This document shows positions 1-7,678 of a stretch of DNA of 34,839 bases, one piece after another. The DNA lies in contig CAMZLV010000107.1 of the NCBI GenBank assembly GCA_947311835.1, positions 1 through 34,839 of the forward strand, in the 5' to 3' direction. The stretch's first letter is position 1, and every line of letters starts with the position of its first letter. The position numbers and the translations under genes were made by a program. Origin of the DNA: an uncultured Lutibacter sp. (GTDB lineage Bacteria > Bacteroidota > Bacteroidia > Flavobacteriales > Flavobacteriaceae). The notes under the pieces were generated by a model. That model saw only the letters and a list, made by a program, of their open reading frames with translations, was not told where the DNA came from and ran no database searches.

Positions 1-438
1 AATTGGGGAACAGGAATTGTATTAGCATTTGTTGCTTTTATCTCTTTTATATTATTTTTTATCATAACAATGATTACTGATAAAAAATATGCTCATGATT
101 TGGTTACCGAGGATTATTATGGACAAGAACTCGTATATCAAAAAGATATTGACAAAGAAAATAATGCTAAAAAATTAATAACAAATGTTAGTTGGAAAAA
201 AACACCTGAAGGATTGGTGATACAATTCCCTGAAGATTTAGATTATAAAAAAATAACTGGTACCGTGTTTCTTTACAGACCGTCAAACAAACAGTTTGAT
301 TTTGAAACTCAAATTTCATTATCAAATCACATTTTGCTCATACCTGACAAACGTATGTTAGAGGGTCGTTGGAACATTAAAGTTGATTGGAAACACAACA
401 ATTCATCTTATATGTACAAAAAAGATATTCTTTATTAA
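1..438 (+). CDS. fixH: FixH family protein, 5' end missing
   Basis: The reading frame is open from the first base of the window, so the ATG at 70 in the ORF track is an internal methionine and the gene begins outside the window. The visible part starts with a single transmembrane helix (NWGTGIVLAF... to about residue 24) followed by a soluble domain of about 120 residues. This is the layout of FixH/CcoH-type proteins, which sit in the inner membrane and help assemble the cbb3 cytochrome oxidase, probably in its copper handling. The stop is 3 nt before the next gene, a TauE/SafE-like membrane protein that commonly follows fixH in flavobacterial cco operons. The family call is from overall pattern and context; the cco structural genes themselves would lie to the left, outside the window. 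Confidence 0.8.
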   Translation, partial: NWGTGIVLAFVAFISFILFFIITMITDKKYAHDLVTEDYYGQELVYQKDIDKENNAKKLITNVSWKKTPEGLVIQFPEDLDYKKITGTVFLYRPSNKQFDFETQISLSNHILLIPDKRMLEGRWNIKVDWKHNNSSYMYKKDILY

Positions 439-441
439 AAA

Positions 442-1143
442 ATGCTGGTATCTGCGTTCATATTTGGTTTGCTTGGTAGTTTTCATTGTGTTGGCATGTG
501 TGGTCCTATTGCTTTTATGTTGCCTGTTGACAGAACAAATTCTACTAGAAAAATAATACAAATCAGTATTTATCATTTAGGGAGATTATTAGCATATAGT
601 AGTATAGGTCTCGTTTTTGGATTGGTTGGTAAAAGTCTATATATTTTTGGGTTTCAACAACAATTATCTATAATTATAGGTGTTTTGATGATTGTAGTTG
701 TGCTATTACCTTATAAAACTATTAGTAAATTCAACTTATCAAAACCTCTTTTTAAAATAATTTCAAAACTAAAATCCTCTTTAGGCGCTGCATTAAAAAA
801 GAAAACAACAGATACATTTTTTACGATCGGTTTTTTAAACGGGTTTTTACCTTGTGGATTGGTATATATGGCTGTTTTTGGATCAATTGCAAGTGGTAAT
901 GCACTACAAGGTAGTTTGTATATGTTTCTATTTGGAGTTGGCACAATTCCGCTTATGACAACTGCCATATATTTAGGAAAGTTTCTTAATGCAACAATAA
1001 AACAACGCATTCAAAGAGCGATTCCAGTTTTTGTTGTTATTATTGGCGTGTTATTTATACTTCGCGGTTTAGGTCTTGGTATACCTTACATCTCTCCTAC
1101 TCCTGTAATTGATGTTGTAAATAGTACGATTGACTGTCATTAA
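442..1143 (+). CDS. TauE/SafE-like six-helix membrane protein of the cco operon
   Basis: This 233-residue inner-membrane protein has about six hydrophobic helices in two related halves. The first half starts with GLLGSFHCVGMCGP, the second with GFLNGFLPCGLVY. Each half carries cysteine next to glycine/proline, typical of the family annotated as sulfite exporter TauE/SafE but found beside cbb3 oxidase genes. In that context it is thought to act in copper delivery to the oxidase rather than in sulfite export; this role is inferred from position. It starts 3 nt after the fixH stop, so the two are almost certainly cotranscribed. The transcript ends at the hairpin at 1148-1180. The substrate cannot be read from the sequence. 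Confidence 0.8.
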   Translation: MLVSAFIFGLLGSFHCVGMCGPIAFMLPVDRTNSTRKIIQISIYHLGRLLAYSSIGLVFGLVGKSLYIFGFQQQLSIIIGVLMIVVVLLPYKTISKFNLSKPLFKIISKLKSSLGAALKKKTTDTFFTIGFLNGFLPCGLVYMAVFGSIASGNALQGSLYMFLFGVGTIPLMTTAIYLGKFLNATIKQRIQRAIPVFVVIIGVLFILRGLGLGIPYISPTPVIDVVNSTIDCH

Positions 1144-1182
1144 AAAAATGCGCTGGATTAGTATTGACAATCCAACGCATTT
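1142..1182. terminator. Hairpin terminator between convergent genes
   Basis: ATGCGCTGGATT (1148-1159) and AATCCAACGCAT (1169-1180) pair over 12 bp with one mismatch around a 9-nt loop. Read on the minus strand the stem is followed by a run of seven T (complement of the A run at 1142-1148). It therefore looks like an intrinsic terminator for the TonB-dependent receptor gene. It may also stop the fixH/TauE transcript, but no T run follows on the plus strand. Confidence 0.75.
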
Positions 1183-1224
1183 AAACTAAAACAAATACTT
1201 ATAATCTAACAATTAGTAAGAAAA

Positions 1225-3234
1225 TCACATCAAGTATGATAAATTTATATAAAAATTACGTCCTTGACGAGGAAAATTATTCCAATCAGCATAAGTAGAA
1301 TAATTTTTATCAAATATATTTTCAATTCCCATTTTCAAAATTATACTTGTGTCTTTAAACTCAAATCGGTTTCCTAAATTAAAATTCATAATTGAATAAG
1401 AAGGTGTCAAATCTTCGCCGTAGTTGGCACTGTAATTCGTTTGATTTCCATCTCCTTTTAATTGAAGTGAAGACGAAAACGATTTGTGCATATAATTCAA
1501 TTCAGCTAAATAAGAAAAAGGTCTTATCAAGGGTAAATTTTGATTTGAATCACCTTTTCCATAATTATATCCTATTGATGTATTTATAGCAAATGATGAA
1601 GAAATCTTGTATTCCGTATTTAAAAAAGCACTAAAAATTGATGCATTATCAAGTGCTTTATATATTCTAACGCCATTTGCACCAATTGTCATTGCAATAA
1701 GTGTAGGATCAATTTCACCAATGATATAATCTGAAATATAAAAGTAAGAAGCCTCAATTGCTACATTTAATTTTTTAAATGTACGGTTTGCATTAAAATT
1801 AAATTCTAGTGCTTTCTCATTTTTTAAATTAGGATTCCCTATATAATCGTATTTATCAAAACTATTGAACAAATAAAAACCGTAGCCTTCACTTACACTT
1901 GGCGCTCTTTCACCATATCCCAAACCAAAACTGAGCTCGTAATCGTGTTTTTTGAACGAATAGTTACTTGACAAACTTGTTAAAAATCTACTTTTAGAAT
2001 CTTGCATATCAGGATAATAAATTTGCAAACTCTGTAAGCCTACCGTATTGTCAATTCTGTTTATTTGCAATGCCAATCTCGTTGATAAACTTAGGGTTTG
2101 ATGTGGAGTAATATTAAATTCGTCTTTTAAATAAATACCAGAATTAAACGTTTTAACGTCTGGCCAAGTGTACATAAACATTGTGTTTTCTGTAGGGTCA
2201 TTAGGATACATCGTCATTTCGGCAAGTGAACGGTTATAATGCGAATTTAAATTTGCTATTAAACGATGCTTATTAAGATTAAATTTCACTTTAGAATAAA
2301 AACCATAAGTATCGCTCCATCCAGGCATATCCATACGTATTGGCACATTAGGACGTTTGGAATCATCCATAATATGTGTTATCGTATTGAAATATAATTT
2401 TGTTTCCCAAGCTTTGATTGTTGTTGAATCGTTTTTATAGTTATGTGCTAGAGATGCAATAGTTGCTTTGGCTAAAGAAACATCCATTGGTAATGCTGGA
2501 TAACCAACATCATTGGCTTGGTCATAAATTAAATCAACTTCAATACTATTGCTATCATTTATTTTATAGCCAGACTGTACTGAAATGTTATATTTTTGAA
2601 ACTGAGAATAGTTTACTTCAATATTTCCTCCTGCTGTATAGTTGTCTGATTTTCTAAAAATACCATCAGCACTTATATAAAATTTGTTAGCAGAATATTC
2701 TATATCTAAACCTGTAGATTTGTAATTTCCGTTGGTTTCATAACCCAAATCAATACTAGACTTTAATCCTGAGTCATAAAATTTCGAACTCGGTAATTTT
2801 AAATCAATTCCACCTCCAATACAGTTTGTGTTTTCTGTTCCTTCTTGTCCAGAATTTACAGTAACTTTCTCAAGGTTTGACACATCTACATATGAAGTAA
2901 TAGGATCCATCTTATCAGTACATGCTCCATAAATCTGCATTCCGTCAATAGTTACAGAAAGCCTATCGCTAGTCATATTATTAAGTGAAGGTTCCCATGC
3001 GTAATTACCACGCTTTATCATCGTTATTTTATTTGCTTTTTCAAGATACTCATCAATACTTGAAAGTGTTTTCTGCTGCCGATAATTACTTAATTTACGT
3101 CTACCTGTAAGTACTATTTCATCTAATTTTCTAATTGAATCGTTTGTTTTACGTTGATTTTTATCTTGTGAATACAAAAATCCTCCGATAAAAAAACAAC
3201 CAATAAACAATAATATGTGTTTCATCCGTTTCAT
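1225..3234 (-). CDS. TonB-dependent receptor, OprC/NosA-like copper importer
   Basis: This is an outer-membrane, 669-residue TonB-dependent receptor with a signal peptide (residues 1-22), a TonB-box-like LDEIVLTG near residue 37, a plug domain to about 150 and a beta-barrel ending in an aromatic-rich strand (INLSYLM). The plug has GACTDKMDP with C105 and M109, and the barrel has HIM at about 287-289. Pseudomonas OprC, and its relative NosA needed for copper loading of N2O reductase, bind copper through a CxxxM-HxM set. The spacing between the two motifs here (about 182 residues) is close to that in OprC as I recall it. The neighbouring nos genes support a copper role. The start could also be the ATG nine bases downstream (MKHILLF). 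A hairpin lies just upstream and a terminator just downstream. The substrate is inferred; the fold call is firm. Confidence 0.85.
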   Translation of the reverse strand: MKRMKHILLFIGCFFIGGFLYSQDKNQRKTNDSIRKLDEIVLTGRRKLSNYRQQKTLSSIDEYLEKANKITMIKRGNYAWEPSLNNMTSDRLSVTIDGMQIYGACTDKMDPITSYVDVSNLEKVTVNSGQEGTENTNCIGGGIDLKLPSSKFYDSGLKSSIDLGYETNGNYKSTGLDIEYSANKFYISADGIFRKSDNYTAGGNIEVNYSQFQKYNISVQSGYKINDSNSIEVDLIYDQANDVGYPALPMDVSLAKATIASLAHNYKNDSTTIKAWETKLYFNTITHIMDDSKRPNVPIRMDMPGWSDTYGFYSKVKFNLNKHRLIANLNSHYNRSLAEMTMYPNDPTENTMFMYTWPDVKTFNSGIYLKDEFNITPHQTLSLSTRLALQINRIDNTVGLQSLQIYYPDMQDSKSRFLTSLSSNYSFKKHDYELSFGLGYGERAPSVSEGYGFYLFNSFDKYDYIGNPNLKNEKALEFNFNANRTFKKLNVAIEASYFYISDYIIGEIDPTLIAMTIGANGVRIYKALDNASIFSAFLNTEYKISSSFAINTSIGYNYGKGDSNQNLPLIRPFSYLAELNYMHKSFSSSLQLKGDGNQTNYSANYGEDLTPSYSIMNFNLGNRFEFKDTSIILKMGIENIFDKNYSTYADWNNFPRQGRNFYINLSYLM

Positions 3235-3248
3235 TTTAAGAATAAAAT

Positions 3249-3289
3249 AATATCCACTATGAGCCTAATCATACACATAGCGGAATATT
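3249..3289 (-). other. Intercistronic hairpin upstream of the TonB receptor gene
   Basis: On the minus-strand RNA, AATATTCCGCTATG (3289-3276) can pair with CATAGTGGATATT (3261-3249) over 13 bp with one bulged base and one G-U pair, around a 14-nt loop. A T-rich stretch follows and the receptor start codon is only 15 nt further on. It may be a leaky terminator or attenuator setting the lipoprotein-to-receptor ratio, or it may affect translation start. Structure seen; function inferred. Confidence 0.5.
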
Positions 3290-3309
3290 ATCAATCAACA
3301 ATTATCAAA

Positions 3310-4155
3310 TTAAAATTCTATTTCTAAATACAAACTGCTTTGTTCTACCATTCCATCAACAATATCTTCGCCTTTTAAAACTGTATTTTGAGCATCTAAA
3401 AGTTTAAGATTAAGTTTCCAATATCCTGTCATAGTAAGCGACAAATCGCCATGATACATACTATCTACCATACTATAAGTTAAATCAGTATTGTTTGGCG
3501 AACTATGATTTCCCATAGATGGCATACGAGGATCTAAAGTAATAGTGTAATTTTCTACAACAGGAAAACTCATCATATTTTCCATTTTATATAATCCTAC
3601 AACCATATCATTAATCGCTATTTTAGGGTTATTCGGTTCAATCAACGCCATGATATATTTAACAGAATCTGTTCCTGTAAAAGTAGTTACATTTTGACGT
3701 GTACTTTGCAATACCATAATAGTATCTTGAACCATATAATCAACACCATCAATAGTATACATAAATTTAAGCGACCAACCAGAAGCGTCTAGTCCTGTCA
3801 TTTGAAATACAGTATATCCATTATATAAAGTTGTTGATTCATTTACTTTGGTTAATTCTGATTTTGGACAAGAATGTGTCATTGTAGGCATTTGCATTGT
3901 TGGCATCCAATTAATAGCAATATTTTTAAGATACTTTTGAGTTGCATTATCTTTAATTCGTATACTTATATTATTATATCCTGTATAAAAATTACCTGAT
4001 TCTGTATATACCTCTATGATGTGCGTTTCATTTCTAAATTCTTGAACCTTTATTAGGTTTTCTGTTTCGTCAATTACAGGTTCGTCAGTAGGATCACATG
4101 CTGTGAAAATTGTGAATACGAATAAAATTGGTAATAAATACTTTAAGTTTTTCAT
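3310..4155 (-). CDS. Met/His-rich lipoprotein with tandem YtkA/FixH-like repeats, putative copper binder
   Basis: I chose the ATG at 4155 because it opens a lipoprotein signal (MKNLKYLL... ending FTAC, C20); the ORF track adds 19 upstream residues. The mature 261 residues begin with acidic DPTDEP, which resembles the flavobacterial surface-export signal. Two parts of the protein resemble each other. Residues 83-132 carry MPTMQMPTMTHSCP and later Y-G and MTG. Residues 207-252 carry DPRMPSMGNHSSP and later YHG and MTGYWKL. This Met/His cluster followed by MTG-W is the pattern of YtkA/FixH-like domains, which have proposed copper roles. It is the gene before the OprC/NosA-like receptor (75-nt gap), so a surface copper-capturing partner is the best guess. 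No enzyme motif is visible. The lipoprotein call is strong and the copper role is inference. Confidence 0.7.
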   Translation of the reverse strand: MKNLKYLLPILFVFTIFTACDPTDEPVIDETENLIKVQEFRNETHIIEVYTESGNFYTGYNNISIRIKDNATQKYLKNIAINWMPTMQMPTMTHSCPKSELTKVNESTTLYNGYTVFQMTGLDASGWSLKFMYTIDGVDYMVQDTIMVLQSTRQNVTTFTGTDSVKYIMALIEPNNPKIAINDMVVGLYKMENMMSFPVVENYTITLDPRMPSMGNHSSPNNTDLTYSMVDSMYHGDLSLTMTGYWKLNLKLLDAQNTVLKGEDIVDGMVEQSSLYLEIEF

Positions 4156-4384
4156 TTTGTTTGTTTTAATGTTAAATACTAGTTTATTGTTGCCTCTTAA
4201 AAAAAGTGACAAGTGATTTTGTTTAATTAAAAAGTTACTATGCTAAAGTGTGCTGTGTTTTAGTTAATAAAATACAGTCATATGTAACTGAATATAAAAA
4301 CTTGATTTTATAAACCAACACATACAATATGTTGCACGAATTAATTTAAAACAAGAAATTATATCTCAAAAAAAGGTGGAAAAA

Positions 4385-4771
4385 TTAGCTAAATAAAGGT
4401 GGAGGAAGTGCTATTTTATAATACTTATTGATAACGTTATAGTTCTTAGTATCAATGCACTTTTTAGGCTGAAATACTATAAATGTGAATAATTTATACT
4501 CATTTACTGGTTGAATATAATTGTAAACTATATTATTTTGATTGCTTTGAATTGGCATTTCAGCATTATTCATGTCTTTTTTCAGTGCCTTTACTAATTG
4601 ACACTTACCAAAACAACCTTGTTGATTATCTTTTTGCACACACAACGTTTTTGCAATCATATCTTGATTGATTGCAAAGTCTATCAAAATTGAAGTATCT
4701 TTAATAAGACTCAAAAACAATACAATCGTCAATAAAAAAGCGATTATTCTATGTGTAAACGAACTATTCAT
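4385..4771 (-). CDS. Small membrane protein with CX8CX3C motif, copper cassette
   Basis: This 128-residue protein has one N-terminal hydrophobic helix (about residues 8-25), then a loop with LCVQKD...GCFGKC (C44, C53, C57), a polar region, and a proline-rich end (ALPPPLF). I recall small uncharacterised Bacteroidota proteins with the same layout (INQD-IA-LC then CxGKC then a PP end), often near TonB receptors or metal genes. No function has been assigned that I know of. The cysteine cluster and the neighbouring copper-type lipoprotein and receptor suggest metal binding at the cytoplasmic or periplasmic membrane face. A Crp/Fnr-type operator and perfect -7 box lie directly upstream; the -7 box is 5 nt before the ATG, so the message may be leaderless. 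It is 229 nt before the lipoprotein gene and probably cotranscribed with it. Confidence 0.65.
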   Translation of the reverse strand: MNSSFTHRIIAFLLTIVLFLSLIKDTSILIDFAINQDMIAKTLCVQKDNQQGCFGKCQLVKALKKDMNNAEMPIQSNQNNIVYNYIQPVNEYKLFTFIVFQPKKCIDTKNYNVINKYYKIALPPPLFS

Positions 4772-4776
4772 CGTTG

Positions 4777-4819
4777 CAAAATTAATTAATCATTTAGTTT
4801 TAAATTATGACATATGTCA
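4777..4819 (-). promoter_or_regulatory. Crp/Fnr-type operator plus -7 box upstream of the copper cassette
   Basis: A perfect palindrome TGACATATGTCA (4808-4819) is followed on the minus strand after exactly 23 nt by TAATTTTG (4784-4777), a full match to the Bacteroidota -7 element TAnnTTTG. The palindrome centre would lie near -41.5, the usual class II activator position. The same arrangement recurs at 9197-9239, 12539-12581 and 13567-13609. Confidence 0.75.
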
Positions 4820-4835
4820 GATTTAAAAAAAAATA

Positions 4836-5618
4836 CTAAAAATCTTTCTTTTTCAATTTCATATTGATTCGTAATAATGGTATTGCAACCCAAAAACACA
4901 ATACCAACAGTGATAATATTGCTCCTAAATTTGTACCAAAAAAATCTTTAAAAACGGCTCCTGTATAACCTAACAGGGCAGAAATATCTAGTTTTAAAAG
5001 AATTAAAATTCGAGATAAATCAATTGGATTTAGCATTGTAGCAAATAATGAAAATTTATCTAAAGGATATTCATTAAACATCATCAATGAAATCATAAAA
5101 ATACCATCATAAATTACTGCCAAAAAAAGCCACATTAATATTGCAAAACCAAAACCTTTTATTTTATTTTCGTTAGACAAGGCTATGTTAAAGGCAAGTG
5201 CTACAAAAATAAAATTTAGAAATGCTCCTACTAAAATCAGCAAACTAAAATCAAATATTGCTGCAGATTTAAACAAGCCATAAACTACAAATGGAATTCC
5301 TAATCCTAATAATAAACTGAGTGTTAATGAAAGTGAAATTCCTAAATATTGACCTATAAAAATGGTGCTTCGCTTGATTGGTTGTGCTAATAGTAATTCT
5401 GTAAATTCTTTGGAGTTATAATAATACATCACTCCAAAAATAGTTCCTATTAATGGTGTTAATACGATAATGATATTCATTAAAGTTATTACTGCTTTGT
5501 TTATATCGTTGTTTAAAAACAATAATACGTAGCCTAATAATAGATAAAAAGCAAAGTAAACGTAACTCCATCTACTACGTAATAAATCAACTATTGAATA
5601 TTTTAAAATTTTAAGCAT
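4836..5618 (-). CDS. nosY: NosY, permease of the NosDFY copper-site maturation ABC transporter
   Basis: This 260-residue inner-membrane protein has six predicted helices and an ABC-2-type layout, with an N-terminal amphipathic start (LKILKYSIVDLLRSRW). It overlaps the nosF stop by 8 nt, so the two are translationally coupled. In studied systems NosY forms the membrane dimer of the NosDFY machine that works with NosL to load copper (and perhaps sulfur) into the CuZ centre of N2O reductase. It is the last gene of the nosL-D-F-Y run; the next gene has its own operator-promoter 17-64 nt downstream of the nosY stop. The identity rests on fold and on the nosD-nosF-nosY order. Confidence 0.88.
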   Translation of the reverse strand: MLKILKYSIVDLLRSRWSYVYFAFYLLLGYVLLFLNNDINKAVITLMNIIIVLTPLIGTIFGVMYYYNSKEFTELLLAQPIKRSTIFIGQYLGISLSLTLSLLLGLGIPFVVYGLFKSAAIFDFSLLILVGAFLNFIFVALAFNIALSNENKIKGFGFAILMWLFLAVIYDGIFMISLMMFNEYPLDKFSLFATMLNPIDLSRILILLKLDISALLGYTGAVFKDFFGTNLGAILSLLVLCFWVAIPLLRINMKLKKKDF

Positions 5619-6318
5619 ATTGTTTTGAAATTAAGTTAGCAATTGCATGCTCTAAGTTATCTTGTTCGGTTTGTTTTTTTAGTGCGATAACACTTCCTTT
5701 AAAATAGATTTTACCGTCAAGTAAAAAAACAATTTCATCGGCTATTTCATCAACCAAACTCATAATATGAGTTGTAATCAAAATTGTTTTTCCTTTTTCT
5801 TTTTCTTTATTTATAAGATTTTTTAGATGTATTAAGGCTATTGGATCAAGTCCAGTTGTAGGTTCGTCAAGAATAATTAAATCACTATCAAACATAAAGG
5901 TCAATACCAAATTCACTTTTTGTTTTGTACCTCCTGACAAGTTTCCTAATTTTTTTTTCAAAAATGGAGATAAACCAAATAATTGTATCAACTCCTCTTC
6001 ATTTGATGGTTTTGGTCGTAAATTTTTCACCATCGCAATTAATTCTTTTACTGATAAATTTGCAGGAAAATTGGCTATTTGTGGCAAATAATTTATATCA
6101 TTTCTATAGTTCCATTTTTTTAAAACACTTTTATTATCTAATAAAATTTCACCTTTATTAGGTACAACCATACCTAAAATAGACTTAATTAAGGTAGTTT
6201 TACCTGAGCCATTTGGTCCTAAAATGGCAAAAATACCTCCTTGATTTATAGTTAAATCTAAACCATCTAAAACGGTTAGTTTTCCAAATTTTTTATGTAG
6301 TTTTTTAATTTCAATCAT
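5611..6318 (-). CDS. nosF: NosF, ATPase of the NosDFY transporter
   Basis: This 235-residue ABC ATPase has Walker A GPNGSGKTT near residue 34, the signature LSGGTKQKV near 135, Walker B LIILDEPTTGLDP near 155, and a switch histidine in ITTHI. It powers NosDFY at the cytoplasmic face of the membrane during maturation of N2O reductase. It starts 11 nt after the nosD stop and overlaps nosY by 8 nt. The short length and NosD/NosY neighbours separate it from other ABC ATPases such as gliding GldA. All ATPase motifs are intact. Confidence 0.92.
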   Translation of the reverse strand: MIEIKKLHKKFGKLTVLDGLDLTINQGGIFAILGPNGSGKTTLIKSILGMVVPNKGEILLDNKSVLKKWNYRNDINYLPQIANFPANLSVKELIAMVKNLRPKPSNEEELIQLFGLSPFLKKKLGNLSGGTKQKVNLVLTFMFDSDLIILDEPTTGLDPIALIHLKNLINKEKEKGKTILITTHIMSLVDEIADEIVFLLDGKIYFKGSVIALKKQTEQDNLEHAIANLISKQYA

Positions 6319-6329
6319 ACAACTAATTA

Positions 6330-7583
6330 TTAGTCTGTTAGTGGATTAATTGGTTTCATTAATGGCTTGACATCCATCAAATCATCAGGAGTAAATACAG
6401 GTGATACTTTTTCTGAAAAATTTATAATATCAACAAATAAACTTCTAAGAAGCACTAAGGTTTCAGGTGTTTTATTTACAACATATGAAAACAGTTTTAC
6501 AGGTCTAAAAGGTACGTCTCCTATTCCGTTTTTATCAATATCATAGCCTGTATATTCACTCCAATAATTGGCTTCAAATTTATTGTCATTCAGTCGGCTA
6601 TTATATGACAAATCAAATGCATTGTGCATAAAATTATTGTATTCAAAGATATTGGTATAACAACCTCCTGTAAACTTTAAAGCCCAACCGTTGCGTATAA
6701 AATGATTGTTTTTATAATTTATTCGATTGCATCCGTCTATATTAATTCCTATTGTATTTTGTTCAAACACATTATCTACAATTTCAGCATCATAAATTTC
6801 TTTGAGCAACAATCCGTAGGATGCTGTTCCCCAATTAAAATGAAATGTATTATGATGCATATTTATATGTTTTGAAAACATCACTGCTACTCCTGCTCCA
6901 TTACCTTTAAATTCGTTATGATGGTATTCATTATAATGCGAAAACATAAAATGCAATCCGTAGCGTATGTTATTTATAGACTTGTTATCAGAAAAATGAC
7001 TATGCTCAGAATATTCAATATAAATACCATCTCGCATACCAGAAATTACGTTTTTTTCGATACGCATATTATCACATTTCCACAGATGAAAACCGTTCCC
7101 TGAAGAAGCCTCTACTTTAGCATTGCCATAAACTTTATTATTACTCAACAACCCAAAACGTGTACGTTGTAAAATAAAAGCATAAAAACAGTTATCTATA
7201 GTGTTGTTTTGAATTACAAAATTTTTACTTTTAGAAACAAAAAAAGCTGCGATTTCTTTAGTATAACTCATCCCAACATTTTTAATATTGAATCCTGAGA
7301 TAGAAAAGTTATTTGCTTTAATAGAAAAAACACTTTCTTGTTTATTTTCTGCGTCTATTGTTGGGTAATTTTCTCCAATTATATGAATACCATTTTGAAA
7401 GCTAATTTTAGTTTCTTTATACAATCCTTTTTTTACAATAATTGTATCTCCTTGTTTAGCCAACAAGGTTGCATCTTTGATGGTTTTTATTTCACAACTT
7501 GCACATACCGTTATAGTTGACGCTTGTAAATTTGAAACTATAAATAAAAAAATTACTAAAAAATAATTTAAACTTTTTTTCAT
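6330..7583 (-). CDS. nosD: NosD, periplasmic beta-helix maturation factor for N2O reductase
   Basis: This is a 417-residue protein with a Sec signal peptide (residues 1-21) followed by right-handed beta-helix (CASH-type) repeats. These are visible as recurring short units rich in asparagine and 'NxI/NxF' turns (for example FVIQNNTIDN, NNKVYGN, ENVFEQNT-like turns). A CASC motif lies near residue 27. NosD docks on NosFY and receives copper from NosL to build the CuZ centre in the periplasm. It is followed closely by nosF. The 369-nt gap upstream, occupied by a decayed antisense gene fragment, separates it from nosL, so nosD may also have its own promoter (TATATTTG at 7617-7610). Confidence 0.9.
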   Translation of the reverse strand: MKKSLNYFLVIFLFIVSNLQASTITVCASCEIKTIKDATLLAKQGDTIIVKKGLYKETKISFQNGIHIIGENYPTIDAENKQESVFSIKANNFSISGFNIKNVGMSYTKEIAAFFVSKSKNFVIQNNTIDNCFYAFILQRTRFGLLSNNKVYGNAKVEASSGNGFHLWKCDNMRIEKNVISGMRDGIYIEYSEHSHFSDNKSINNIRYGLHFMFSHYNEYHHNEFKGNGAGVAVMFSKHINMHHNTFHFNWGTASYGLLLKEIYDAEIVDNVFEQNTIGINIDGCNRINYKNNHFIRNGWALKFTGGCYTNIFEYNNFMHNAFDLSYNSRLNDNKFEANYWSEYTGYDIDKNGIGDVPFRPVKLFSYVVNKTPETLVLLRSLFVDIINFSEKVSPVFTPDDLMDVKPLMKPINPLTD

Positions 7584-7609
7584 ATATAAAACACTATTAA
7601 AAGTATCGG

Positions 7610-7617
7610 CAAATATA
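7610..7617 (-). promoter_or_regulatory. Possible -7 box for nosD
   Basis: TATATTTG on the minus strand matches the Bacteroidota -7 element TAnnTTTG, 27 nt before the nosD start. No TTG-type -33 box at standard spacing and no Crp/Fnr-type palindrome 23 nt upstream were found, so this is a weak call. Confidence 0.3.
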
Positions 7618-7678
7618 CGACATTATAGTCTTTTAATGAGTTGTCTTACTTCTTTTTTGTCATAATCAAAATACATAA

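Noticed and set aside
711-1010. 99-residue minus-strand ORF opposite the TauE/SafE gene
   Set aside because: Shadow of the real gene in another frame; no motif, and the plus-strand frame has clear membrane helices and family motifs.
4275-4290. CAGT...ACTG inverted repeat upstream of the lipoprotein gene as a possible operator
   Set aside because: Inner positions do not fit TGAY-N4-RTCA and no -7 box stands at the right distance; likely chance in AT-rich DNA.
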